Below are positions 25,628 to 33,804 of a DNA stretch of 64,000 bases, in pieces. The position numbers and the translations under genes are program-made. The stretch is from Putridiphycobacter sp965230195. Lineage in GTDB: Bacteria; Bacteroidota; Bacteroidia; Flavobacteriales_D; Crocinitomicaceae. The notes under the pieces were generated by a model, which saw only the letters and a list, made by a program, of their open reading frames with translations, was not told where the DNA came from and did no database searches. The DNA lies in contig OZ245997.1 in NCBI GenBank assembly GCA_965230195.1, forward strand, positions 3,162,001 to 3,226,000. Direction: 5' to 3'. The first letter of the stretch is position 1. Each line of letters opens with the position of its first letter.

Positions 25628-26374
25628 TTATATAATGTGAAAGCACCTGGCATATTGGAAAATATCTAAAGCAGATTTAATTTTTAATTTCCTTTTAATG
25701 TTTTTTCTATGCGTTTTTACACTGCTTTCTTCTATGAATAGTTCTGAAGCTATGATACGATTGGTTTTTCCAAGAGCAATTAACTTAAATATTTGAACCT
25801 CTCTGAGTGTTAATGAGTAAAAAAGACCAGCTTTTTCCTCAACAAACAAATTGTCAAGTTTTATTCGATCTAATGCCCTAAGAAATTCTGGTAAATTATT
25901 GGATGCTAATTTCAGATTTACATTAAAACTATTCAAATCGGTATTCAGCTCCATCTTAGTAGATAATGGAATAGTGGAGGGTATTTTTTTTGAAGCAGCA
26001 TAAGAAACAGCTTCATTTTGATTGGGCAGGTATACTGATTGAATCATTTCCTTAGCCTTGTCAAGACTTTGTACAATAGATCTGTGAACTGCTATATTTT
26101 CGGAAACTGTAAAAATAAGTTCCCGGATTCCTTTCTTATATATGGGCAAAAGAACTTTTTCCGCAAACCATTCATCTAATTCTTTAGGTATTATCAGTTT
26201 ACAGGCCTTGATATCCCATACTAGTTTTTTAGGCTTCACTTTATGGAACAAATCAATAAAATTAATCAGTTCCTTTTGATAATTAAATATACTTAAATTC
26301 TGGTCAGTCCAGGTTTGGATCAATTGGTCATTTTGTTTATCTATCCTTAAGTAGGGGGATTTGTAAATGTTCAT
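25628..26374 (-). CDS. LuxR-type (GerE HTH) transcriptional regulator with STAS-like N-terminal domain
   Basis: The 248-residue protein has a C-terminal LuxR/GerE helix-turn-helix (about 185-245): 'LTLREVQIFKLIALGKTNRI' leading into 'ASELFIEESSVKTHRKNI'. The first ~130 residues read as a STAS/SpoIIAA-like alpha-beta unit ('KPKKLVWDIKACKLIIPKEL', 'GIRELIFTVSEN', 'VSYAASKKI'). No receiver domain or phosphoacceptor Asp is apparent, so it is not a classical response regulator. Its position just upstream of the two-gene membrane/periplasmic pair suggests local control, which is untested. Confidence 0.85.
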   Translation of the reverse strand: MNIYKSPYLRIDKQNDQLIQTWTDQNLSIFNYQKELINFIDLFHKVKPKKLVWDIKACKLIIPKELDEWFAEKVLLPIYKKGIRELIFTVSENIAVHRSIVQSLDKAKEMIQSVYLPNQNEAVSYAASKKIPSTIPLSTKMELNTDLNSFNVNLKLASNNLPEFLRALDRIKLDNLFVEEKAGLFYSLTLREVQIFKLIALGKTNRIIASELFIEESSVKTHRKNIKRKLKIKSALDIFQYARCFHII

Positions 26375-26453
26375 TAGTACTTATAAGAAGTAAATAAAAA
26401 TCAGTTAATCAAAGGTAGTGCTTTATGTGTTTAACTATATTATGTGCTGTAAC

Positions 26454-26894
26454 TTAATTCTTAATTGCTTTAAATTCCTCTCGAACCTGATTACCGTACT
26501 TTTTTGAAAGGTGAGCAAGAATGGTTTCATTATAGCCTGGTACATCTTCATCTTCGATATTCCATCCTCTTATACAGCCCAGATATTCAAAATTGACATT
26601 ATATTTTTTTTGAAACGCAGTACTCTTTGTTTGATTAATAATCCTTGGTCCTGTGAAACCAATCTGTACAACTAATTTTGGTGAATTGTTTTTGATATCC
26701 TTAATCGCATTTTCAACTGTGTAGGGACACGAGATGACAATTTGCTCAGTGGTAACCTCGATATCATAAATCCACGAGATATCTATTAAAGTATCAAGTA
26801 TCAATTCACTTTCTAGACTGTCGTTATCCTGACTGTAACTCACTTGGAGTATAGTAACGAATAATAAGAGCGTTAAACAGTTTATTTTAGACAT
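26454..26894 (-). CDS. Small exported protein with FEKKY-like domain
   Basis: The 146-residue protein has a signal peptide (to about 'LQVSYSQ'). The domain contains 'STAFQKKYNVNFEYLGCIRG' and ends 'HLSKKYGNQVREEFKAI'. This resembles the Bacteroidota FEKKY domain (consensus F-E/Q-KKY...V.F...GC), whose function is unknown. Two Cys residues in the mature part (about Cys55 in 'VISCPYT' and Cys108 in 'LGCIRG') could form a disulfide. It is probably monocistronic. The 220 bp on its 5' side, up to the pdhC terminator, contain nothing else I can identify. Confidence 0.7.
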   Translation of the reverse strand: MSKINCLTLLLFVTILQVSYSQDNDSLESELILDTLIDISWIYDIEVTTEQIVISCPYTVENAIKDIKNNSPKLVVQIGFTGPRIINQTKSTAFQKKYNVNFEYLGCIRGWNIEDEDVPGYNETILAHLSKKYGNQVREEFKAIKN

Positions 26895-27061
26895 ACTATT
26901 TTGATTAAAAATTGTAAACGATCTATAAATTTTTCTTTCGTTATAAGTTTAGACGTATTCTATTTTCCTAAAGTTGATTTTGCTGCTATCAAACACTTTA
27001 GATTAGTATAACCATCAAAATATAAAATAAATATTGTCTTTTCAGTTTACCGGGTAAAATC

Positions 27062-27090
27062 AAAAAAGGCCCTGAAATTCAGAGCCTTTT
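27062..27090 (-). terminator. Rho-independent terminator after the pyruvate dehydrogenase genes
   Basis: The hairpin GGCCCTGAA / TTCAGAGCC (one mismatch) is flanked by A's on the left, which read as a T-run on the minus strand. It lies 26 bp past the pdhC stop. Confidence 0.8.
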
Positions 27091-27115
27091 CTAATCATTA
27101 TATTTTACTGTGGTA

Positions 27116-28381
27116 TTAGATCATCATTTTAACCGGGTTCTCTAAATACGACTTAAGTGTTTTCAGGAACTCTGATCCGGTTGCACCATCTACTGCTCGG
27201 TGGTCGCATGATAAGCTTAGTTTCATGACATTTCCTGGAACAATCTCACCATTTTTAACAACCGGTACCTGCTTGATTCCGCCTACAGAAAGAATACACC
27301 CATTAGGCGGGTTGATAATAGAGGTAAAGTCCTCAATACCATACATACCCAGATTTGAAACAGCAAAGGTTCCACCTTCCATTTCTTTAGGCTGTAGTTT
27401 TTTATCCTTGGCTTTTTTGGCTAATTCTTTAATTTCTGCACCAATCTGTGCGAACCCTTTGGAATCAGTAAATTTAACCACAGGTACAACTAATCCATCA
27501 GGAACAGCAACAGCTACACCAATATGGATGTGATCATTAATTCGAATTCTGTCGTCTAACCAATCTACATTTACTTTAGGATGTTGTCTTAACGCTGAAG
27601 CTACAGCTTTTACAACCATATCATTAAATGATATTTTAACATCACCGTCCGCATTAATTGCTTTTCGTGCTGCAATGGCGTTATCCATATCTACTTCCAT
27701 TTTCAGGTAGAAGTGCGGTGCAGAAAATTTAGAAGCAGATAATGTTCTGGCAATGGCCTTTCTCATTTGAGACAGAGGCTCATCTGTAAATGATTCTGTT
27801 CCTACAGGAGCAGAGAAAACCGGAGCTGCGCTACTGGCAGGAACGTAGTTTTCAATATCACGTTTAACAATTCTGCCATGATCTCCTGTACCTCTTACCA
27901 TAGCAAGGTTTATATGTCTTTCTTCAGCCATTTTTTTGGCAAGCGGAGAAACAAAAATTCTTCCATTTGGCGTTTCAACCGGAATGGCTTCCACTGATTT
28001 TTCTTCTACTACCGGAGCAGGAGTCGGTGGTGCTGGCGCAGGAGTTGGTGTTGCCGCCGGCGCTGGTGGAGGAGGTGCAGTTTCCGTTTCAACCGGAGGT
28101 GCACTTGCAGCTGCCTCAGCTAAAATTTTAGTGATGTCTTCACCTTTTTCTCCAATTACAGCTAATATATCATTAACCGGAGCAGCATTACCCTTTTCAA
28201 CACCAATATGTAATAAAACACCATCATAAAATGATTCAAATTCCATGGTGGCTTTATCAGTTTCTATTTCAGCTAATAAATCCCCTTCAGATACTTCTTC
28301 TCCAACTTTCTTATGCCATTCTGCAACAACCCCTTCGGTCATTGTATCTGATAGTTTGGGCATTCTTACTATTTCTGCCAT
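27116..28381 (-). CDS. pdhC: Pyruvate dehydrogenase E2, dihydrolipoamide acetyltransferase
   Basis: The 421-residue E2 forms the core of the pyruvate dehydrogenase complex and transfers acetyl groups to CoA. One lipoyl domain (1-78) has the lipoylated Lys43 in 'EIETDKATMEF'. A long Ala/Pro-rich swinging linker (about 90-130) follows. The peripheral-subunit-binding domain (about 138-175) reads 'FVSPLAKKMAEERHINL' then 'GTGDHGRIVKRDIENY'. The acyltransferase domain ends in the catalytic 'SCDHRAVDGA' (His394, Asp398). The gene follows E1-alpha by 24 bp on the same strand. E1-beta and E3 are not in the window. Confidence 0.96.
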   Translation of the reverse strand: MAEIVRMPKLSDTMTEGVVAEWHKKVGEEVSEGDLLAEIETDKATMEFESFYDGVLLHIGVEKGNAAPVNDILAVIGEKGEDITKILAEAAASAPPVETETAPPPPAPAATPTPAPAPPTPAPVVEEKSVEAIPVETPNGRIFVSPLAKKMAEERHINLAMVRGTGDHGRIVKRDIENYVPASSAAPVFSAPVGTESFTDEPLSQMRKAIARTLSASKFSAPHFYLKMEVDMDNAIAARKAINADGDVKISFNDMVVKAVASALRQHPKVNVDWLDDRIRINDHIHIGVAVAVPDGLVVPVVKFTDSKGFAQIGAEIKELAKKAKDKKLQPKEMEGGTFAVSNLGMYGIEDFTSIINPPNGCILSVGGIKQVPVVKNGEIVPGNVMKLSLSCDHRAVDGATGSEFLKTLKSYLENPVKMMI

Positions 28382-28405
28382 AGTCTCTTTAAAATTTTAA
28401 TTAGT

Positions 28406-29449
28406 TTATGCTAAGAATTCTTTAACGTAAGGATAGTCTTTTTGCTGGTATACATCTATAAAAAGTTCCTCTTTTTCAGGGAACGGAGAATCTTCAGCAA
28501 ATTTAACGGCATCCATTACTTCTTTTTTGGTATCAGCTTCTATCTTATCGATTTGCTTTTGTGTTAAGTATTTATTTTCCTTAATTACATTAAGAACATG
28601 GGTAATCGGATCTCTGTCCATCCATTCTCCAACTTCATCCTTGGTTCTGTATTTTTGAGGGTCAGACATTGAATGTCCTTTATACCTGTAGGTTCTGATG
28701 TCCAGAAGGGTAGGGCCATCACCTCGTCTTGCTCTGTCAGCTGCTTCTTCTATAGCTTCATGTACACTTTCAGGACTCATACCATCTACAATAAAGGATG
28801 GCATTTCGTAAGAAGCACCAATTTTTGACATGTCAGTTACATTAGTAGTTCTTTCTACTGAAGTTCCCATGGCATAATTATTATTCTCGATAATAAATAT
28901 TACAGGTAACTTCCAGTTCATTGCCATATTAAAAGTTTCGTGTAATGCTCCCTGACGGGCTGCACCATCACCAAACGAACAAAAGCATACATTTCCGGTT
29001 TCATTATACTGCTCAGCAAATGCAATTCCGGCACCCATAGGTATCTGAGCACCTACAATACCGTGTCCACCCATAAACCCACGTTCCATATCAAAAAAGT
29101 GCATTGATCCACCTTTTCCTTTTGAGCATCCTGTTGCCTTACCATAAAGCTCAGCCATTAATACTTTAGGATCTGTTCCTAAAGCAATAGGATGACCATG
29201 ATCACGATAGGCAGTAATATGTTTGTCGCCCTCTTTACAGGCAGATACTGTTCCAACTGCAACAGCTTCCTGTCCAATATAAACATGTAAAAAACCTCCA
29301 AACTTCTGTTGAATATACAATTGGGATATTTTTTCCTCAAACCGACGGATCATCAACATATCCTTATACCATTTAATATAAGTCTCTTTTGAGAATTTAC
29401 TTCCCTGTGTTTTCTTTGTTGTTTTTGCAGGCGCTTTCTTTACAGCCAT
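28406..29449 (-). CDS. pdhA: Pyruvate dehydrogenase E1 component, alpha subunit
   Basis: This thiamine-diphosphate enzyme subunit is 347 residues from the ATG at 29449. A TTG four codons earlier (29461) is a less likely start: it would lie about 14 nt after the predicted transcription start, against about 26 nt for the ATG. Motifs: 'MLMIRRFEEKISQLY', 'GFLHVYIGQEAVAVG', 'GGSMHFFD', the TPP/Mg motif 'SFGDGAARQGALHETFN' to 'IENNNYAMGT', and the phosphorylation-loop-like 'YRYKGHSMSDP'. A Lys/Ala-rich N-terminal extension (residues 2-17) is unusual but harmless. It works with E1-beta (not in the window) and the adjacent E2. Confidence 0.95.
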   Translation of the reverse strand: MAVKKAPAKTTKKTQGSKFSKETYIKWYKDMLMIRRFEEKISQLYIQQKFGGFLHVYIGQEAVAVGTVSACKEGDKHITAYRDHGHPIALGTDPKVLMAELYGKATGCSKGKGGSMHFFDMERGFMGGHGIVGAQIPMGAGIAFAEQYNETGNVCFCSFGDGAARQGALHETFNMAMNWKLPVIFIIENNNYAMGTSVERTTNVTDMSKIGASYEMPSFIVDGMSPESVHEAIEEAADRARRGDGPTLLDIRTYRYKGHSMSDPQKYRTKDEVGEWMDRDPITHVLNVIKENKYLTQKQIDKIEADTKKEVMDAVKFAEDSPFPEKEELFIDVYQQKDYPYVKEFLA

Positions 29450-29480
29450 AGTTTTGTTCAAAATAGTGATTACTGACTCA

Positions 29481-29513
29481 CAAATATAAATCTTTATTTG
29501 TAAATAATTCCAA
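29481..29513 (-). promoter_or_regulatory. Promoter of the pdhA-pdhC operon
   Basis: Read on the minus strand, a TTG box (29511-29513) and a perfect TATATTTG -7 box (29481-29488) are separated by 22 nt. The ATG of pdhA is about 30 bp downstream of the -7 box. Confidence 0.65.
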
Positions 29514-29604
29514 GTTTTTATTGAATTTAATCCTTCCTTTTAAGCAATTGATTTTGTTAGGAATGCTACCCTGATAAAAGGTTTTAATTTTTAAGTTTAT
29601 ACAT

Positions 29605-29632
29605 AAAAAAAGCCTCAATATTCATTGAGGCT
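29605..29632 (-). terminator. Rho-independent terminator after rpmH
   Basis: A perfect 9-bp stem (29611-29619 with 29624-29632) with a 4-nt loop is followed on the minus strand by a T-run (complement of 29605-29610). It lies 25 bp past the rpmH stop. Confidence 0.9.
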
Positions 29633-29657
29633 CTCAGTATATAAATTGAATTACTTA

Positions 29658-29819
29658 TTATCTTTTAGCTAATCTTTCAGAAGATACAGATAATTTCTTT
29701 CTACCTTTTCTTCTTCTTGCATTTAAAACGGCTCTTCCATTTTTTGTTGCCATTCTACTTCTGAAACCGTGTTTGTTTCTTCTTTTTCTTAATGATGGTT
29801 GAAACGTTCTTTTACTCAT
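29658..29819 (-). CDS. rpmH: 50S ribosomal protein L34
   Basis: This 53-residue basic protein is a component of the large ribosomal subunit. The translation of the reverse strand begins 'MSKRTFQPSLRKRRNKHGFR' and continues with 'SRMATKNGRAVLNARRRKGR', the L34 signature, ending 'RLAKR'. Length and sequence are typical of Bacteroidota L34. It has its own strong promoter on the 5' side and terminator on the 3' side, so it is monocistronic. It is too short for a standard 60-residue ORF cut-off and is easily missed. Confidence 0.97.
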   Translation of the reverse strand: MSKRTFQPSLRKRRNKHGFRSRMATKNGRAVLNARRRKGRKKLSVSSERLAKR

Positions 29820-29871
29820 TTCTCAAGCTTTTATTCTATATATTAATAGTTCTTTTTCCTAATTCGGACTG

Positions 29872-29901
29872 CAAAGATAAATAAAAATTAAGGACTTCAA
29901 A
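29872..29901 (-). promoter_or_regulatory. Promoter of rpmH
   Basis: On the minus strand, TTTG (29898-29901) and the -7 box TATCTTTG followed by C (29872-29879) are 18 nt apart. This is the best match to the Bacteroidota -33/-7 consensus in the window, fitting a highly expressed ribosomal gene. Confidence 0.8.
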
Positions 29902-29939
29902 GTTTATTTGAAGAAAAAACGAATTTTTATTTTCAATAA

Positions 29940-29972
29940 TTGACTGTTGATATTAAAAACAGCGTATTTTTG
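29940..29972 (+). promoter_or_regulatory. Promoter of the ABC exporter gene
   Basis: TTGAC at 29940 and a perfect -7 box TATTTTTG (29965-29972) lie 21-29 bp before the ATG at 29994. A second TTG at 29947 is also possible. The TTG at 29940, open in frame with the gene, is better explained as the -33 box than as a start codon. Confidence 0.65.
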
Positions 29973-29993
29973 TACTCAAAATTAACCAAACTT

Positions 29994-31793
29994 ATGTTAG
30001 GGAGGCGCAAAAAGACAGAAAAAGTAAAATTATCACCCGAATCTTATAAAAAAGCCAGAAATTTTCTGACATTTTTAAAGCCTTATCGGTTGGTTTATAG
30101 TATCGGTTGGATTTTTTTAATCCTGTCGAGTTTAACCTCTATGTTGTTTCCCTTACTTATGGGACAACTTTTAGGTAAGGATAATACCGGAGGGGAGCAA
30201 TTGAGTAGTATGCCCAGTATGGATCTGCCAAACCTCAGTGTTCAGGGTATTTTATTACTGATGATCATAGTGTTTGCAGCCCAGGCTTTGTTCTCATTTT
30301 TTAGAGTTGTCATTTTTTCAACTGTCACTGAAAAAACTTTAAAGGATTTAAAAACAAAAGCTTTTGAAAGGTTGATTCATTTTCCGGTAAAGTTTTACCA
30401 TTCCAATAAGGTAGGGGAGTTGACTTCGAGAATTGCAACAGATATTAACCTGTTACAGGATACTTTAAATACTACAATTGCTGAATTTTTCCGTCAGTTT
30501 ATTACTATTATCATTGGTGTAGGGTTTATTTTATATGCTTCATGGGAATTAGCATTGTGGATGCTTGCTATTATCCCTGTAGTTGCTATTGCTGCAGTAA
30601 TTTTTGGACGTAAAGTAAAACAATTGTCTAAAAAAGCCCAGGATGAGTCTGCTCAATCCAATGTTATTTTGGAAGAGGTATTAATGGGGATATTTAATGT
30701 GAAATCATTTACCAACGAGCGATTTGAGTATAACCGTTATATCAGTAAGGTTGATAATGTAGCTAAACTGAGTATAAAAAACGGACTACTCAGAGGGGCT
30801 TTTGTCTCTTTTATTGTATTTGCTTTGTTTGGTGCGATTGTATTTATTGTATGGAAGGCCAAAACAATGGTGCCAGCCCAAATTTCTAATGAAGAGTTTT
30901 ACGCCTTTGTATTGTATACCATTTTTGTTGGTGCTTCTTTTGGCGCATTACCTGATTTATATGCAAAAATTCAAAAAGCTATCGGTGCTTCAGAATACCT
31001 GATGGATTTAATGGGAGAAGAAACTGAAGAGACAGAACAAAAACCGGTTCTTCAGGAATTTAATGGTAATATTTCATTTAATGACGTGACATTTTCTTAT
31101 CCTTCCCGGCCAGATGTTCAGGTACTTAAAGGAGTAACCTTTAGTGCTGACCATGGAAATACCGTAGCACTTGTGGGAAGCTCTGGTGCAGGAAAATCAA
31201 CAATATCATCATTATTGTTAAAGTTTTATGAGGTCAGTTCGGGCGAAATAAAATTTGATGATCAGAATGTAAACGATTTTTCAAATGAGAGTATCCGGGA
31301 GCAGATTGCTATTGTTCCGCAGGAAGTGATACTGTTTAGCGGATCGATACGAGATAATATAGCATATGGTAATCTTGATGCCAGTGAGGGAGAAATTACT
31401 GAAGCAGCAAGGAAAGCCAATGCATTGGAGTTTATTCAGAACTTCCCTGAAGGTTTAAATACTGAAGTAGGGGATAGAGGAATACAATTATCAGGAGGGC
31501 AGAAACAGAGAATAGCTATAGCACGGGCTGTACTAAAAAATCCGAAACTATTGATTTTAGATGAGGCAACCAGTGCATTGGATACCGAATCAGAAAAATT
31601 GGTTCAGGAAGCGCTGGAAAAGCTTATGGAGAACAGAACTTCGATTGTGATTGCTCACCGTTTGTCAACCATTAAAAATGCTGATACTATTTTGGTATTG
31701 GAAGATGGCAAAGTGAAGGAGCAGGGACGTCATGATGATTTGATAGCCAATGAAGAAGGTGTTTATTACCAATTGAATAATTCGCAGGTATAA
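29994..31793 (+). CDS. ABC transporter, fused permease and ATPase (MsbA/multidrug exporter type)
   Basis: This is a 599-residue half-transporter. The permease domain (about 1-310) has six transmembrane helices. The nucleotide-binding domain carries Walker A 'VGSSGAGKST', Q-loop 'IVPQEVILFSG', signature 'QLSGGQKQRIAIARA', Walker B 'LLILDEATSALD' and switch His in 'VIAHRLSTI'. It should work as a homodimeric exporter of lipids or drugs; the substrate cannot be told. The ATG at 29994 is chosen because the in-frame TTG at 29940 lies in the -33 promoter box and would precede the transcription start. A repeat-rich spacer follows the stop. Confidence 0.93.
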   Translation: MLGRRKKTEKVKLSPESYKKARNFLTFLKPYRLVYSIGWIFLILSSLTSMLFPLLMGQLLGKDNTGGEQLSSMPSMDLPNLSVQGILLLMIIVFAAQALFSFFRVVIFSTVTEKTLKDLKTKAFERLIHFPVKFYHSNKVGELTSRIATDINLLQDTLNTTIAEFFRQFITIIIGVGFILYASWELALWMLAIIPVVAIAAVIFGRKVKQLSKKAQDESAQSNVILEEVLMGIFNVKSFTNERFEYNRYISKVDNVAKLSIKNGLLRGAFVSFIVFALFGAIVFIVWKAKTMVPAQISNEEFYAFVLYTIFVGASFGALPDLYAKIQKAIGASEYLMDLMGEETEETEQKPVLQEFNGNISFNDVTFSYPSRPDVQVLKGVTFSADHGNTVALVGSSGAGKSTISSLLLKFYEVSSGEIKFDDQNVNDFSNESIREQIAIVPQEVILFSGSIRDNIAYGNLDASEGEITEAARKANALEFIQNFPEGLNTEVGDRGIQLSGGQKQRIAIARAVLKNPKLLILDEATSALDTESEKLVQEALEKLMENRTSIVIAHRLSTIKNADTILVLEDGKVKEQGRHDDLIANEEGVYYQLNNSQV

Positions 31794-31809
31794 GCTTAAC
31801 GGTTCGTCA

Positions 31810-31844
31810 GTTAATAGTTAATAGTTAATAGTTAATAGTTAATA
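31810..31844. repeat. Tandem 7-bp repeat (GTTAATA x5)
   Basis: Five perfect head-to-tail copies of GTTAATA occur in the spacer behind the ABC exporter gene, at the edge of a longer dispersed repeat that is itself rich in GTTAATAG words. Confidence 0.9.
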
Positions 31845-32064
31845 GTTTCCGATTTTTGATTTCTAATTCTTTAATCATTAGCTTCCTAACTGTTGAATGG
31901 TTTGAGATTACTTTATACTTAGTACATGTTACTTTCTGCTTATCTACCCTCTATTATCTGGTTACTAGTTGATTGTTAATAGTTTTAGTTTCCGATTCAG
32001 AATTTTTAACTATGGTTGATGACTAAAGACTAATAACTTACTACTTGTTACTTAATACTTATCT
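31845..32064 (-). repeat. Dispersed 3'-flank repeat, copy 1
   Basis: This is non-coding spacer sequence between convergent genes. The stretch 31970-32050 is nearly identical to 32705-32790: both contain TTTCCGATTCAGAATTTTT, then GTTGATGACTAAAGACTAAT. Read on the minus strand, it begins directly after the stop of the hypothetical gene ending at 32065. Confidence 0.85.
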
Positions 32065-32619
32065 CTAATCTCCAGTACCCGATTTAACAAATAAATGAAA
32101 ATCATTTCTTTGATCATTCTGATAATTCGAAACAATCATTGTATTCTTAGAAACTGAATTAATGGTAATGTAGTCTGGTTGATCGGGGTGTCTGGGAGTG
32201 AATAATTTAATTTTACAGTTATTGAGGTAACCATTTGCATCAGTTTTATCAGAACGCAGTATGGGATAGCGTATAACACCTTTATAGTCGACCGAAAACT
32301 CAAATTCCTTTAAACAGTTCAAAACTCTTTTTTCGGCAATGTCAGGGTATAGATTAATAATTTGCTTATTCTTCTTTTTACTTATTTTGTTGAATTCAAT
32401 ATGAAAAGGGACATAGTGGTCCTGCATATACTCGCCATCTATTTCAAAAGCACCATCTTCATTAAAGGAATAATCATACTCCCAATGTCCTTCAATTAAT
32501 TGTGGGAGTTCGGACAACTTGATTTTCAAAAATGGATTGCTTGTTGTTCTCTTGGTTTGATGAGATAGTAGGGGCAAAGTCAGAATAACTAAAAAAGAAA
32601 GGTTAAGTATAGATTTCAT
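32065..32619 (-). CDS. Small exported protein of unknown function
   Basis: The 184-residue protein has a signal peptide (about residues 1-19, 'LSFLVILTLPLLSHQ') and a beta-rich mature region. Motifs include 'LPQLIEGHWEYDYSF', 'HYVPFHIEFNKI', 'CLKEFEFSVDYKGVIRYP' and 'DYITINSVSKNTMIVS'. The opening 'L...L.G.W' and the succession of strands recall small lipocalin-like secreted Bacteroidota proteins, but the match is too weak to name a family. It is flanked on both sides by copies of the dispersed intergenic repeat and has no evident operon partner. Confidence 0.7.
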   Translation of the reverse strand: MKSILNLSFLVILTLPLLSHQTKRTTSNPFLKIKLSELPQLIEGHWEYDYSFNEDGAFEIDGEYMQDHYVPFHIEFNKISKKKNKQIINLYPDIAEKRVLNCLKEFEFSVDYKGVIRYPILRSDKTDANGYLNNCKIKLFTPRHPDQPDYITINSVSKNTMIVSNYQNDQRNDFHLFVKSGTGD

Positions 32620-32639
32620 ATTTTTATATTTCTTGAAAC

Positions 32640-32850
32640 TTGTTTCTATTACTCGTTAATAGTTCGAATTTTTGACTTTCAATTTCTAATTATTCCATTC
32701 GGTACTTGTTAATAGTTTTGGTTTCCGATTCAGAATTTTTAACTATTGTTGATGACTAAAGACTAATGGCTAATAACTCACTACCTATTACTTTCCTTCC
32801 TGATACTTCTGCCCATAGTCTAACAATCAACAAGAAACTCTTAAACTATT
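32640..32850 (-). repeat. Dispersed 3'-flank repeat, copy 2
   Basis: This is non-coding. It shares an ~85-bp, almost identical core with copy 1 and lies, in the same orientation, behind the stop of the DUF4349 gene (32857). It fills nearly the whole spacer between the two minus-strand genes. Confidence 0.85.
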
Positions 32851-32856
32851 AACGCC

Positions 32857-33726
32857 CTATTCTCTTTTATTCACAATCCGTTGTAGTATTCTAAGTTTAT
32901 CTATACCCAGTAAAAGAAGGTAGGCAAAAAGAGTGATAAAAAACAAGATAAAGATGAGTCTGAGATAAAACTTGACAGTCCACTCAAAGGCCACTTTAAC
33001 CCGGTGCATGACACTTATTTTAACTTCTTTTCCTTCCAGTAAGGAGAATTGGATTGTACAGAATTCGTTTTCATCATCAAAATCTCCTAAACTGACCCCC
33101 AGTTCCTGGAGTTGTCGCTCTATTTCCAATATCCGGTTTTCAAGGTTCATGTACTCATCAATTTTTCCACCTCTTGTTTTAAGATCAATCAGTGAGGTTC
33201 GTGTTTTTTCAAGAGATTGTTTTTTAGCATTTAGCGCCTTATATTCATTGGTTTTGTCCTTTTTCGTGATTTGCTTAGCCTGAACTTTTCCTACTTTAAT
33301 CAGTTGACTGTACAGCGCATCAAAATTTTGTGGGGGAACACCTATAGCGAGGTTAAGTTTTCGATAACCCTGATTACCACTTTTTTGTTCAAATTGAATC
33401 AGTGCATTGTATTTTTTTATTTCGCTTCTTGTAGTTTTTTCCTCTTCCTCAAATTTTGATGATTTAGTTTTGATCTCAGCAATCTTTTCATACTTCTGAT
33501 CCACTTTTATTGCAGATGCGTTTCCCGAACCTGGTTTAACGTTATATTTCTTCGAAGCATAATTTCGCTTGGTATTTGAAATATTGTCAAAAAACTGGGT
33601 TTGATTAGGTGTATCGTTATTGGTTTTGACATAACCATAGATCAGCCTGAAAATGAATAATAGTATAAATACTAATCCTAACCAAAGGATAAGCCTTTTT
33701 AATCTTTTCTTAAATTGCTGTTTCAT
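32857..33726 (-). CDS. DUF4349 domain protein, membrane anchored at both ends
   Basis: The 289-residue protein has a transmembrane segment near the N-terminus (about 11-30, 'LILWLGLVFILLFIFRLIYG') and a second near the C-terminus (about 252-275, 'FYLRLIFILFFITLFAYLLL'). Between them lies a periplasmic or extracytoplasmic region with the DUF4349 coiled-coil signature ('GVPPQNFDALYSQLIKVGKV', 'EYMNLENRILEIERQLQELG', 'CTIQFSLLE'). Function is unknown; family members are often small envelope proteins. It is bounded by repeat copies on both sides and appears monocistronic. Confidence 0.82.
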   Translation of the reverse strand: MKQQFKKRLKRLILWLGLVFILLFIFRLIYGYVKTNNDTPNQTQFFDNISNTKRNYASKKYNVKPGSGNASAIKVDQKYEKIAEIKTKSSKFEEEEKTTRSEIKKYNALIQFEQKSGNQGYRKLNLAIGVPPQNFDALYSQLIKVGKVQAKQITKKDKTNEYKALNAKKQSLEKTRTSLIDLKTRGGKIDEYMNLENRILEIERQLQELGVSLGDFDDENEFCTIQFSLLEGKEVKISVMHRVKVAFEWTVKFYLRLIFILFFITLFAYLLLLGIDKLRILQRIVNKRE

Positions 33727-33804
33727 CCTGATAGTTTTGTTTTGGGTTACCAGATAAATATAGCTTTATTTTAAGAAAAAGTTACTTGAGAATTATGTTA
33801 AAGA

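Noticed and set aside
26895..27061. Possible small gene or RNA in the gap beside pdhC
   Set aside because: There is no ORF with a start and sensible composition, no tRNA-like cloverleaf and no strong hairpin apart from the pdhC terminator.
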